In this document: piece after piece, positions 16,200-24,322 of the stretch | Layout of the letters: each line of letters starts with the position of its first letter | Position numbering within the stretch: position 1 is the stretch's first letter | DNA from: Candidatus Margulisiibacteriota bacterium | Lineage (GTDB): Bacteria > Margulisbacteria > WOR-1 > O2-12-FULL-45-9 > XYB2-FULL-48-7 | Assembly (NCBI GenBank): GCA_041661965.1 | Contig: JBAZTH010000002.1 | Location: forward strand, 434,001-498,000 | Reading direction: 5' to 3' | DNA: 64,000 nt | Position numbers and translations under genes: made by a program | The notes under the pieces: model-generated | What the model was told of the DNA's origin: nothing | The model's database searches: none | Seen by the model: only the letters and a program-made list of their open reading frames with translations

Positions 16200-17915
16200 C
16201 TAATTATAGCGCATTTCAGGGCGGAGGTCAAAGGAAAAATCCTGGATCGTCTTAACGCCGATCTCTCCCTTTTCGCGGGAGCGGATGGCGACCGTGCCGG
16301 CTTGCTCTTCTTTATCCCCAACAATCAGCATATAAGGGACTTTTTGGAGCTGGGCGTTGCGGATTTTAGCGCCAATAGTCTCCCGGCGGGGGTCGACTTC
16401 GACCCGGACCCCGATCTCCCGGAGCTGGGCGGCAACTTTGTCTGCGTAGTCGTTATGGCGGTCAGAGACCGGCAGGATCGAGACTTGGGTTGGCGCGAGC
16501 CAGAAGGGGAACGCCCCGCCGTAATGTTCGATCAAAGCCCCAATAAATCGCTCCAAACTGCCTAAAATAGCGCGATGGACCATCACTGGCGTCTTTTGTT
16601 TTCCATCTTCGCCAATGTAATTAAGGTTAAAACGTTGGGGGAGGTTGAAATCAACCTGAACAGTCGGTCCCTGCCAGGCCCGGCCCAGGGAGTCTTTGAG
16701 CTTAACATCGATCTTCGGACCGTAGAAAACGCCGGCACCCGGATCGATCTCGAAGGGAAGGCCCCTATCTTGAAGCGCTTTTTCCAGGATAGCGGTTGCT
16801 TTTTCCCAATTGTCGATCGTGCCGGCAAAACTTTCCGGCCGGGTCGAGAGGTTGATCTTGAAATCAAAGCCGAATGTTTTCATGACAAACGCGATAAAAT
16901 CCAACGTTTGCACGATCTCTCCCTCAAGCTGGTCTTCCCGGCAGAAGATGTGGGCGTCATCCTGGGTAAAGCCCCGGACCCGCAGCAGTCCATGGAGAAC
17001 GCCCGATTTTTCGTAGCGATAGACCGTGCCGAATTCAAAATAGCGGATCGGCAGATCGCGGTAGCTTCGAGTCTTACGGCTATAGATCAGAATATGGCCC
17101 GGGCAGTTCATCGGTTTAACGACATACTCTTGTTCATCGATCTTCATGAAATACATGTTTTCGCGATAATAATTAGTATGGCCGGAAGTGTTCCAGAGAT
17201 CGATCTTGGCGATATGAGGGATATAAACCTGTTCGTAACCCCGTTTGAGATTCTCTTTTTTCATAAAATCTTCGATCAGACTGCGGAGCATCGCCCCTTT
17301 CGGGTGATAATAGACTAACCCGGCTCCGGCTTCTTCGTGGAGGGAGAAGAGGTCTAGCTCTTTGCCCAATTTACGGTGATCGCGCTTCTTGGCCTCTTCC
17401 AGATTGGCGAGATAGGTATCAAGCTCTTCTTTGGTTGGAAAGGCGGTTCCGTAGATCCGCTGCATCATCGGATTGGTCTCTATCCCGCGCCAGTAAGCGC
17501 CGGCGATGGAGAGGAGTTTGAAGGCCTTGATCCGGCCGGTAAAATCAACGTGGGGGCCGCGGCAGAGGTCGACAAAGTCGCCATTGCGATAGAGAGTGAC
17601 CTTGTCAGTCTCAAGATCTTTGATGATCTCGACCTTATATTTTTCCCCTTTTTCCTCAAATAAACGGAGCGCTTCGTCTTTGCTCACTTCCTGCCGTTCG
17701 AATTTCTGGTTTTTCTTGCAGATATCCTTCATCGCTTTTTCGATTTTCGGAAGATCTTCGGGGGTGATTGCCTGCGGCAGATCAAAATCGTAATAAAAAC
17801 CGTCTTCGGTCGATGGGCCGATCCCAAGTTTTACTCCTGGGAAGATCTCCATGACCGCCTGGGCCAGGAGGTGGGAGGTAGAATGACGCAAGGTTTCCAA
17901 GTCGAATTTACTCAT
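16200..17915 (-). CDS. thrS: Threonyl-tRNA synthetase lacking the TGS domain
   Basis: Charges tRNA-Thr. The 571-residue protein starts almost directly with the editing (N2) domain: RHSTSHLLAQAV, with the HxxxH zinc/editing motif, and DLCRGPHV. The class II catalytic core follows (MNCPGHILIYS, RYFEFGTVYRYEKSG, RVRGFTQDDAHIFC, PVMVHRAILGSLERF), then the anticodon-binding domain. The ~60-residue N-terminal TGS (N1) domain of E. coli ThrRS is missing. A -10 TATACT six bases before the ATG marks the start and a leaderless message, so the absence is not an annotation error. First gene of the thrS-infC-rpmI-rplT-bfn unit. Confidence 0.96.
   Translation of the reverse strand: MSKFDLETLRHSTSHLLAQAVMEIFPGVKLGIGPSTEDGFYYDFDLPQAITPEDLPKIEKAMKDICKKNQKFERQEVSKDEALRLFEEKGEKYKVEIIKDLETDKVTLYRNGDFVDLCRGPHVDFTGRIKAFKLLSIAGAYWRGIETNPMMQRIYGTAFPTKEELDTYLANLEEAKKRDHRKLGKELDLFSLHEEAGAGLVYYHPKGAMLRSLIEDFMKKENLKRGYEQVYIPHIAKIDLWNTSGHTNYYRENMYFMKIDEQEYVVKPMNCPGHILIYSRKTRSYRDLPIRYFEFGTVYRYEKSGVLHGLLRVRGFTQDDAHIFCREDQLEGEIVQTLDFIAFVMKTFGFDFKINLSTRPESFAGTIDNWEKATAILEKALQDRGLPFEIDPGAGVFYGPKIDVKLKDSLGRAWQGPTVQVDFNLPQRFNLNYIGEDGKQKTPVMVHRAILGSLERFIGALIEHYGGAFPFWLAPTQVSILPVSDRHNDYADKVAAQLREIGVRVEVDPRRETIGAKIRNAQLQKVPYMLIVGDKEEQAGTVAIRSREKGEIGVKTIQDFSFDLRPEMRYN
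16203..16231 (-). promoter_or_regulatory. Internal promoter for infC within the thrS 3' end
   Basis: On the - strand TTGACC (16226-16231), a 17-base spacer and TATAAT (16203-16208) form a near-perfect sigma70 promoter overlapping the last codons of thrS. Transcription would begin about 15-18 bases before the ATT start of infC, giving a short leader that carries the GGGGG ribosome-binding stretch. It lets infC-rpmI-rplT be expressed apart from thrS, as in E. coli. Confidence 0.75.
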
Positions 17916-17921
17916 GCAATA

Positions 17922-17927
17922 AGTATA
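17922..17927 (-). promoter_or_regulatory. Leaderless -10 box of thrS
   Basis: TATACT on the - strand, exactly six bases before the thrS ATG at 17915. There is no Shine-Dalgarno site. The -35 region is weak. Confidence 0.55.
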
Positions 17928-17945
17928 ACATATGACGTGACGTTT

Positions 17946-19079
17946 TTAAGCTGTCCTAGCCCAAGCGTCGGCGGCTAGGACATTATCAAGTGAGGCAATA
18001 GGCTGGCTTTCGTGCTTATCCAGGACCGCTTTGACCCGCTGGGGGATCTCGGCGAAGCTGATCTTACCATCAAGAAACTGGCGGACGGCGACTTCGCTGG
18101 CGGCGTTAAGAACGGCGGTCATGGTCCCGCCTTTTTTGCCAGCCTCATAAGCGTACTGCAGGCAAGGGAACTTGGTGAAGTCCGGCTTTTGGAAGGTCAG
18201 TTGCGCGACCTTGGTGAAATCGAGCCGGCCCCACATATTTTGCTGTCGTTCCTCTTCCAGCAGGGCGTATTGGATCGGGATCCGCATGTCAGGGGCGCCT
18301 AACTGGGCGATGACCGAGCCGTCAATGAACTCAACCATGGAGTGGATGGTACTTTCGGGGTGGATAATGACCTCGATCTGGGAATAATCGAGCCCAAAGA
18401 GATGGTGAGCTTCGATCACTTCCAGCCCTTTGTTCATCAAAGTGGCGGAATCAATGGTGACTTTGGGCCCCATCTTCCAGGTCGGGTGTTTTAAAGCTTC
18501 TTTAGCGGTCAGCGTGGCGAACTTTTCCACCGGGGTCTTTAAAAAAGGCCCCCCGGAAGCGGTAATGATCAGCTTCTTGATCGTTTTGCGATCTTCTCCC
18601 CGTAAACATTGGGTGATGGCGCTGTGCTCGCTGTCGATTGGGAAGATTCGCACTTTATTGGCCGCGACCTCTTTCATGAACAGGTCACCGGCGGCGACAA
18701 GGACTTCTTTCGTGGCCAGGGCAATATCTTTCTTGGCCTGGACCGCGGCTAACGCGGCCGAAAGGGGGGCGGCGCCGGGGATCGCGACGACTACCATTTT
18801 AGCGGTCGGCATTGTCGCCGCTTTGACCAAACCTTCGGGGCCAACGACGACTTCCGCCTTGATATCAGGGAGGGCGGCTAGGAGCTTTTGTTTCCCTTCT
18901 TCAGTCGCCAGGGCAACGAGCTGCGGTTGGAATTTCTTGATCTGCTCGACCAGGATCGGGATATCGTTCCTGGCGGCCAAAGCGACAACGTTTAAACGGC
19001 TGGGGTAAATGGAAACAATTTCCAGTGTTTGTTTGCCGATCGAGCCGGTGGAGCCGAGGATAGTAATGCCCTTTTTCAT
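17946..19079 (-). CDS. dxr: 1-deoxy-D-xylulose-5-phosphate reductoisomerase
   Basis: First committed step of the MEP isoprenoid pathway (NADPH, Mn2+). The 377-residue protein has the Rossmann motif ILGSTGSIGKQTLE, the metal/substrate motifs IDSEHSAI (Asp and Glu ligands) and NKGLEVIEAHHLFG, the flexible catalytic loop HPESTIHSMVEF, and GAPDMRIPIQYAL. The start is six bases after a TAGTAT box with extended TGC, again leaderless. It ends 30 bases before thrS, on the same strand but with separate promoters. Confidence 0.97.
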   Translation of the reverse strand: MKKGITILGSTGSIGKQTLEIVSIYPSRLNVVALAARNDIPILVEQIKKFQPQLVALATEEGKQKLLAALPDIKAEVVVGPEGLVKAATMPTAKMVVVAIPGAAPLSAALAAVQAKKDIALATKEVLVAAGDLFMKEVAANKVRIFPIDSEHSAITQCLRGEDRKTIKKLIITASGGPFLKTPVEKFATLTAKEALKHPTWKMGPKVTIDSATLMNKGLEVIEAHHLFGLDYSQIEVIIHPESTIHSMVEFIDGSVIAQLGAPDMRIPIQYALLEEERQQNMWGRLDFTKVAQLTFQKPDFTKFPCLQYAYEAGKKGGTMTAVLNAASEVAVRQFLDGKISFAEIPQRVKAVLDKHESQPIASLDNVLAADAWARTA

Positions 19080-19085
19080 AGCAAA

Positions 19086-19094
19086 ATACTAGCA
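19086..19094 (-). promoter_or_regulatory. Leaderless extended -10 box of dxr
   Basis: TGC-TAGTAT on the - strand, six bases before the dxr ATG. TTTCAC lies 17 bases further upstream as a possible -35. Confidence 0.5.
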
Positions 19095-19153
19095 TAGATT
19101 GCTGGAAAGTGAAATAAACGCCAAAATACGCCGATAATATCCTGGAGGCGAGT

Positions 19154-19996
19154 ATGGTTCTTCAATTAGACCCTTTACCAAATAACTATAAACAAAAGCA
19201 AACGGCATTTCGCGCTTATCATCAGCGCAACGGCTATCAGGGATATCATTCCCCGTTAATTCCGGTGACCGAAGCTAAGCGGGCCGCCTTGCGGCCTGGC
19301 GACCTGATAATTAATGCCGTAGGCCTGGCGGATGTCTATAAACAACCCCGGATTTTAAGCGAGCTTCGGGAAGGACGGATTGTCAAAACGGTCGACTTTG
19401 AAAAAATTCGGCAGCCCAGATTTGTCTGGCTTGACCACGAAGAAGAGAGTCGGCGCGAGAGTTTCTTAGCCGATAATCCTTTGCGGGAAGCATACGAATA
19501 TTATTCAAATGCCGCGCGCCAAATGCAGCTTAACGCCCAAGCAAATGGGATTGAGATCGTTCAAAAAGTAAACTTTCCATTGTTTCACGAAACCAATTAT
19601 GACGGAGCGATGAATTTGTTGGATAACGGGCCGGACTACTGGCGGATTTGGAGCCGTTGGAACAAAGAAGGGGGCTACTGCTTTTATGTTGGTTTGACCA
19701 AGGAGCAAACATTGGGGAAAGGGATGAAAAATGGGGCGTTGGTCCAAATTGAGAGCGCTCCCGACAGAGCGGCAAAATGGCTGCGAAATATGGAGTTGTA
19801 CTATTTATTAACCGTTGATCCTCTGAATCTTGATCAGCATCGTCTCCTGCCAACTTATGCTGCTGAAGCGAGACGGGGGCCGATCTATTCAATAAGCGCT
19901 TTATGTGCTGAAGTGGGGGCATCGGCTTTCCATAATGACCAGATCGCTTTTATCTTTGATAGCTTTGAAGACTATTATCCGCGAGAAATAGTTTAA
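19154..19996 (+). CDS. Hypothetical protein (280 residues)
   Basis: Not recognised. The start is supported by TGGAGGCG ending four bases before the ATG. The protein is soluble, with no signal peptide or membrane helix, and is rich in aromatic residues and Asn/Gln. Features seen: a KRAALRPGDLIINAVG stretch, a WLDHEEESRRESFL stretch and a central Trp/Tyr-rich segment (YWRIWSRWNKEGGYCFYVGL). It stands alone between the divergent dxr and the convergent dedA, which it overlaps by 4 bases. No function is offered. Confidence 0.6.
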   Translation: MVLQLDPLPNNYKQKQTAFRAYHQRNGYQGYHSPLIPVTEAKRAALRPGDLIINAVGLADVYKQPRILSELREGRIVKTVDFEKIRQPRFVWLDHEEESRRESFLADNPLREAYEYYSNAARQMQLNAQANGIEIVQKVNFPLFHETNYDGAMNLLDNGPDYWRIWSRWNKEGGYCFYVGLTKEQTLGKGMKNGALVQIESAPDRAAKWLRNMELYYLLTVDPLNLDQHRLLPTYAAEARRGPIYSISALCAEVGASAFHNDQIAFIFDSFEDYYPREIV

Positions 19997-20616
19997 CTCC
20001 GTCCGTTCTTTTCGTGATAATAGTCATAAATCCACTTGGCTAGAAAAGCGAGAATGACCAGCCCGACTAAGATATCAATAATATCCCCGTATTTTCTGAT
20101 GATCAGCCAATTGCTCCCCAGAAGATAGCCCAGATAGGTCAAGGCAAAACACCAGGGGATCGAACCAAGGAACGAATAGAGCGAGAATTTCAAGAAAGGC
20201 ATCTCCGCTACCCCGGCCGGCAGTGAGATGAAGGTCCTGATCACCGGCAGGTTGCGGGCGATAAAGACGGCAAAATCACCGTGCTTGGCGAAGAATTTTT
20301 CAGCGTGATGGACTTCTTTCTCTTTGATAAAAAAATACTTGCCGTACTTAAGCACGAAAGGGCGCCCGCCGTAATAGCCGATCGCGTAGGTTAAGACCGC
20401 TCCCAGCAAATTTCCCAGCGCTCCCATTAGAGTTGCTCCAAGCAAGGTCATTTTGCCGGTAGAGACTAGATAGCCGGAAAAGGGCATGATCAATTCGGAG
20501 GGGATTGGAATACAGGCCGATTCCAGGGTCATTAGGATAAAAATTCCCGCATAGCCGATCTGTGAGATCGTATTGGTAACGAAGTGCAGCAGTATTTCCA
20601 AAACCTGCGCGATCAC
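19993..20616 (-). CDS. DedA-family membrane protein
   Basis: DedA/VTT-domain inner-membrane protein; the family includes flippases for undecaprenyl phosphate and phospholipids. The 207-residue sequence has the hallmark re-entrant region IPIPSELIMPFSGYL near residues 36-50, the ARNLPVIRTFISLPAGVAEM stretch with conserved Arg and Gly, and several transmembrane helices. It starts with GTG, overlapping the ppiB stop (GTGA), so it is coupled to ppiB. Its tail overlaps a convergent hypothetical gene by 4 bases. Confidence 0.9.
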   Translation of the reverse strand: MIAQVLEILLHFVTNTISQIGYAGIFILMTLESACIPIPSELIMPFSGYLVSTGKMTLLGATLMGALGNLLGAVLTYAIGYYGGRPFVLKYGKYFFIKEKEVHHAEKFFAKHGDFAVFIARNLPVIRTFISLPAGVAEMPFLKFSLYSFLGSIPWCFALTYLGYLLGSNWLIIRKYGDIIDILVGLVILAFLAKWIYDYYHEKNGRS

Positions 20617-21212
20617 GGTTTCTTATTGGTGATCGTGACTTTTTTCAGGACGATCTCGGTCCGCGGCCGATCGCGCTCGTCCCGTTCCGCCTGGGAGATC
20701 TTTTCGACAAGGTCGTAACCTTTGATAACTTTGCCGAAGATGGTGTGTTTGCCGTCAAGCCAGCCGGTCGGCGCGACGGTGATGAAGAATTGGCTGCCGT
20801 TGGTGTTCGGGCCGGAATTGGCCATGGCCAGGCGTCCCGGCTTATCGAAGGTGGTGGTTTGCGGCGTTTCGTCATCGAACTTATAGCCGGGGCCTCCCAT
20901 GCCGTTCCCCAGCGGATCTCCCCCCTGGATCATGAAGTCGGGAATTACCCGGTGGAAAATGGTCCCGTCATATAACGGTTTTTTCTCGATCTCGCCGGTC
21001 TTGGGGTCCAGCCAGCCGATCTCTCCCTTGGCCAGGCCGACAAAATTCCTGACCGTTTGCGGCGCTTCCTTGTCAAGCAATTCGCAGACGATTTTCCCCA
21101 TCGAAGTCTCCAGGATCGCGTAAGTTTTATCCATTGTTTTTTTCCTTCCTGCCGCGGACAAGGTAGCCGCGAAGATCATTAGAACAACGACCAATAATAG
21201 TTTATTTTTCAT
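20613..21212 (-). CDS. Exported cyclophilin-type peptidyl-prolyl isomerase
   Basis: Catalyses cis-trans isomerisation of Xaa-Pro bonds, probably outside the inner membrane. I start it at the ATG at 21212, which gives a clear signal peptide (MKNKLLLVVVLMIFAATLSA). A TATAAT sits seven bases before this ATG, so the longer frame starting at 21239 would begin upstream of the promoter and is rejected. The cyclophilin core shows FHRVIPDFMIQGGDP, TFDKPGRLAMANSGPNTNGS, QFFITV and LDGKHTIFGKV, with the catalytic Arg in FHRV. Residues between the first strand and FHRV include an unusual short insertion (DPKTGEIEKKP). Coupled to the dedA-like gene. Confidence 0.93.
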   Translation of the reverse strand: MKNKLLLVVVLMIFAATLSAAGRKKTMDKTYAILETSMGKIVCELLDKEAPQTVRNFVGLAKGEIGWLDPKTGEIEKKPLYDGTIFHRVIPDFMIQGGDPLGNGMGGPGYKFDDETPQTTTFDKPGRLAMANSGPNTNGSQFFITVAPTGWLDGKHTIFGKVIKGYDLVEKISQAERDERDRPRTEIVLKKVTITNKKP

Positions 21213-21219
21213 GTAAGGA

Positions 21220-21239
21220 ATTATACCATATGCTATCAT
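21220..21239. promoter_or_regulatory. Divergent leaderless promoters for ppiB-like and metallopeptidase genes
   Basis: On the - strand TATAAT (21220-21225) lies seven bases before the cyclophilin ATG. On the + strand TGC-TATCAT (21231-21239) lies six bases before the ATG at 21246. The two -10 boxes are only 8 bases apart on opposite strands, so RNA polymerase should not be able to open both at once. Neither gene has a Shine-Dalgarno site. Confidence 0.6.
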
Positions 21240-21245
21240 CTGGTC

Positions 21246-21926
21246 ATGGCATTTAATTATCAGTTAAAGAGAAGCCGGCGCCGCCGGAGTGTTGGGATCA
21301 CCGTTGATCCGAGGCGCGGGGTTGCCGTGGCCGCTCCGTTTTGGGTCAGCCAGGCGCAGATCAACGAGGTGCTGAAGGACAAGCAAGCGTGGATCGAAGA
21401 AAAGCTTGCTCTTTTCGCCGCGCAACCGGCTTGGCAAGAAAAGACTTTTCAAGAAGGCGAACTGCTTTTGTTCTTAGGCCGGGAATACCAGTTGCGGCAC
21501 GATCACGCGCTGGCCAAAGGGGTATATTTGCAGGCGGAGCAAGTTGTTGTCAGTCCCGGGCCAAGAAAGGATCCCCGATCAATCAAAAAGCTGATCCGCG
21601 CCTGGTATTATTCGGCGGCCGGGAAAATTCTGGCCGAGCGGATCGCGTTCTACTCGTCAAAGTTAGCCGTTTATCCCGGGAAGGTTGCGGTCAAGGAGCA
21701 TCGCCGGCAATGGGGGAGCTGTTCCCGAAAGGGGAACCTTAATTTTAATTGGAAACTGGTGATGGCTCCGCTGGAGATCGTCGATTATGTCGTTGTCCAT
21801 GAGTTAAGCCACCTCCATTATCTCAACCATTCCAAGCTGTTTTGGGCCAAGGTCGCGTCAATTGTTCCAAATTATAAAGAACGGCGAAAATGGCTGAAAA
21901 CCCACGGGCTGAAACTGGAGCTGTAG
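21246..21926 (+). CDS. YgjP/SprT-like zinc metallopeptidase (DUF45)
   Basis: Gluzincin-type protein with the zinc motif HELSHLHYLNHSKLFW: the two His and the Glu of HExxH plus the third ligand His of the family. The N-terminal half has the DUF45 signature (IEEKLALFAAQ, then LFLGREYQLR) and the segment RRQWGSCSRKGNLNFNWKL, typical of YgjP. The 226-residue length is normal. The substrate is unknown; a nucleic-acid- or protein-cleavage role has been proposed for relatives. It starts on a leaderless promoter divergent from ppiB. Confidence 0.9.
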   Translation: MAFNYQLKRSRRRRSVGITVDPRRGVAVAAPFWVSQAQINEVLKDKQAWIEEKLALFAAQPAWQEKTFQEGELLLFLGREYQLRHDHALAKGVYLQAEQVVVSPGPRKDPRSIKKLIRAWYYSAAGKILAERIAFYSSKLAVYPGKVAVKEHRRQWGSCSRKGNLNFNWKLVMAPLEIVDYVVVHELSHLHYLNHSKLFWAKVASIVPNYKERRKWLKTHGLKLEL

Positions 21927-22024
21927 CCTCTTTCATGCGCCTAATCCGGCCGGTCAAAAAATTCACTGAAATTATTACGACGACAAAGCGAAAACGTAGT
22001 ACTACTTCATGAGAGGAGACGACG
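21927..22024 (+). promoter_or_regulatory. Leader of the histidine kinase gene with palindrome
   Basis: This 98-base gap contains a perfect 10-base palindrome, GTAGTACTAC (about 21996-22005), and GAGAGGAGACG as the Shine-Dalgarno site. The palindrome could be an operator. No clear -35/-10 pair is visible. Confidence 0.4.
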
Positions 22025-23299
22025 ATGTTTATTTCTGGTTTTTCCCCGATTAGGGTGCGGCCGCGGGCGATCGCCGGCGGCGGACCACAAGCTAGCCGGC
22101 CGAAGCAGGAGGCTGCCGCTTCACGTTCAGACTCCGGCACTTACACGATCTCTTTTTCACGCAACGGCAAAGTCGGGCACGGCTCCGATGGTCCGATATA
22201 CGGCAAAGCCAAAGTTTTATTGATAAGCGGCGACGACAAACTTATCAAGAAGATGGAAGGGTTGATCTCCGGCCTTGATCACGAATATTTATTCTTGCCG
22301 CCGAACAATGAAACGCTGTTATTGCTCCGCAACGTTCAGGTCAACCTGACGATCATCGACGTCGGGAAGAAGGAGCTGGCCGACGAAATGGTCGAACGGA
22401 TCAAGCACCAGTTGCCCGGCGCCAAGATCATTGTTTTGACCGAATACGATCCGGTTGAAGCGGGGGGGGCCGTTAAAGCCAGCCAAAATGTTGACTGCTA
22501 TTTGGAAAAAAAAGAGGCGGAAAACGGCCTGCCTTTCTTGATCGAATTATTGCTTAGCCAGCAGCAGCTCGAGTTCGAAAGGAATAAAGCCAGAGAGGTC
22601 GCCGCGGAACAAACCCGGCTGGCGGATATCGGCTTGGGGGCGGCGGCGGTCGCGCACGAGATCAACAACCAACTGACCGGACTGCACGGCGCCCTTTATC
22701 TGATCGGCGAAGCGCTTAATCGGGAAGGGGCGGCTCTTGCCAGTTATAAAAAAATCAAGGGGTATATCGACGGAGCATTAACCGGCCTGGAGCATATCAA
22801 AGCGATCATTCAGACGATTCAGGATTTAGGCCGGGGGAATGCCGCTGATTCGCTTTACTCGATCAATGAGGTGGTTCTGGGGGTTAAAGCCTTGAGCGCT
22901 GCCGACTTGCGGCGGAAGTCAGTCGTTCTGCAGATGGAAATGGACGAAAGCAATCCGATGGTTTTTGGTAAAAAGCAGAAATTAATGCAGATCGTTTTGA
23001 ACCTGATAAATAATGCCTGCCATGCCGTCGCTGAAGAAGGGAAAATTATTGTCATGACCAAGAGAACGGAGGATGGGATCAGTTTGGCGGTCAGTGATAA
23101 TGGGTCAGGAATAGCGGCAGAGGCGTTGCCCCACATTTTCAAGCCGTTTTATACGACAAAATCAGAAAAAGAGGGGACCGGGCTGGGTTTGTATATTGTA
23201 AGGAAATTGGTGGAAGAACTTGGCGGAACGATCAGCGTCGCGACCAAGATTGGCGGAGGGACGACCTTCACAGTCTTTATCCCTCCGACCACAAATTAA
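22025..23299 (+). CDS. Receiver-histidine kinase hybrid (NtrB-like)
   Basis: Soluble sensor kinase of 424 residues. After a ~55-residue Pro/Ala/Arg-rich N-terminus, residues 58-160 look like a receiver domain: an acidic pair in ISGDDK, the phosphoacceptor Asp in TIIDVG, Thr in VLTEYD and Lys in YLEKK. A HisKA-like dimerisation helix follows with the phospho-His in VAHEINNQLTG, then HATPase motifs: N-box (LNLINNACHA), G1 (DNGSGIA) and G2 (GTGLGLYIV). There is no transmembrane helix, so it senses inside the cell or takes phosphate from another kinase. No response regulator is adjacent; the next gene, ilvC, is convergent. Confidence 0.9.
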   Translation: MFISGFSPIRVRPRAIAGGGPQASRPKQEAAASRSDSGTYTISFSRNGKVGHGSDGPIYGKAKVLLISGDDKLIKKMEGLISGLDHEYLFLPPNNETLLLLRNVQVNLTIIDVGKKELADEMVERIKHQLPGAKIIVLTEYDPVEAGGAVKASQNVDCYLEKKEAENGLPFLIELLLSQQQLEFERNKAREVAAEQTRLADIGLGAAAVAHEINNQLTGLHGALYLIGEALNREGAALASYKKIKGYIDGALTGLEHIKAIIQTIQDLGRGNAADSLYSINEVVLGVKALSAADLRRKSVVLQMEMDESNPMVFGKKQKLMQIVLNLINNACHAVAEEGKIIVMTKRTEDGISLAVSDNGSGIAAEALPHIFKPFYTTKSEKEGTGLGLYIVRKLVEELGGTISVATKIGGGTTFTVFIPPTTN

Positions 23300-23326
23300 A
23301 AAAGACTAAACGATCCGCGGGAAAGA

Positions 23327-24322
23327 CTACTTTTTACTCAACCAGTTCATCATCTTGCGGAGTTCCCCGCCGACTTTTTCGATTAGATGCCCCTTATCTT
23401 TTTCCAGCAGGGCTTTGAAGTTCTTCTGGCCGGACTTGCTCTCCGCCAGCCACTCTTTGGCAAAGGTCCCGTTTTGAATATTGGTGAGGGCCGCTTTCAT
23501 CCGGGCTTTGACACCGGCATCGATGATCTTCGGCCCGACGGTGACATCCCCCCATTTGGCGGTATTGCTGATCGCTTGGCGCATCCCCCAGATCCCTTTG
23601 GAATTCATCAGGTCGACGATCAGTTTCAATTCATGCAGGCATTCGAAGTAGGCCATTTCCGGCTGGTACCCGGCTTCGACCAGGGTTTCAAACCCGGCTT
23701 TGACCAGGGCGGAGGTCCCGCCGCAAAGGACGGTCTGTTCGCCGAAAAGGTCGGTCTCGGTTTCTTCTTTAAAGGTTGTTTCAAAAACGCCGGCCCGGGT
23801 CCCGCCGATCCCTTTGGCATAGGCGAGCGCGGTCTGCTTGGCTTTACCGGAGGCGTCCTGATGGATAGCGATCAATGAAGGAACGCCGGCTCCCTGTTCG
23901 TACATGATCCGGACCATCGGGCCCGGTCCTTTGGGGGCGACCATGACGACATCGACATCTTTCGGCGGCACGATCTGGCCGAAATGGATGTTAAAGCCGT
24001 GGGAGAACATCAGGGTCTTTCCCGCCTTCATAAATGGGGCGATCTCTTCTTTGTAAACGTCCCCTTGGATCTCGTCCGGGATCAGGATCTGGAGAATATC
24101 GGCTGCTTTGGCCGCTTCGGCGATCGTCAAAACCTTCTGGCCGTCCGATTTCGCTTTCTCCCAGCTGGCGGAGTCGTTCCGCAGAGCGATAACGACGTTC
24201 AAGCCGCTATCTTTCAGGTTGAGCGATTGGCCTCGTCCTTGCGAGCCGTAGCCGACAACGGCGATCGTTTTCCCCTTTAATACGTTAAGATCAGCGTCCT
24301 GGTCATAATAAACTTTTGCCAT
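23327..24322 (-). CDS. ilvC: Ketol-acid reductoisomerase (class I)
   Basis: Second step of branched-chain amino acid synthesis, reducing and rearranging acetolactate with NAD(P)H and Mg2+. The start at 24322 (MAKVYYDQD) follows GAGGAGG with ideal spacing, five residues inside the longest frame. The 331-residue length marks it as class I. Motifs: VVGYGSQGRGQSLNLKDSG for the cofactor, MVAPKGPGPMVR, the Mg ligands in DLFGEQTVLCGG and the CLHELKLIVDL helix. It is transcribed from its own extended -10 (TGT-TATAAT, 24370-24378) with a leader of about 45 bases. ilvBN lies upstream on the same strand but is separated by an opposite-strand gene. Confidence 0.97.
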   Translation of the reverse strand: MAKVYYDQDADLNVLKGKTIAVVGYGSQGRGQSLNLKDSGLNVVIALRNDSASWEKAKSDGQKVLTIAEAAKAADILQILIPDEIQGDVYKEEIAPFMKAGKTLMFSHGFNIHFGQIVPPKDVDVVMVAPKGPGPMVRIMYEQGAGVPSLIAIHQDASGKAKQTALAYAKGIGGTRAGVFETTFKEETETDLFGEQTVLCGGTSALVKAGFETLVEAGYQPEMAYFECLHELKLIVDLMNSKGIWGMRQAISNTAKWGDVTVGPKIIDAGVKARMKAALTNIQNGTFAKEWLAESKSGQKNFKALLEKDKGHLIEKVGGELRKMMNWLSKK

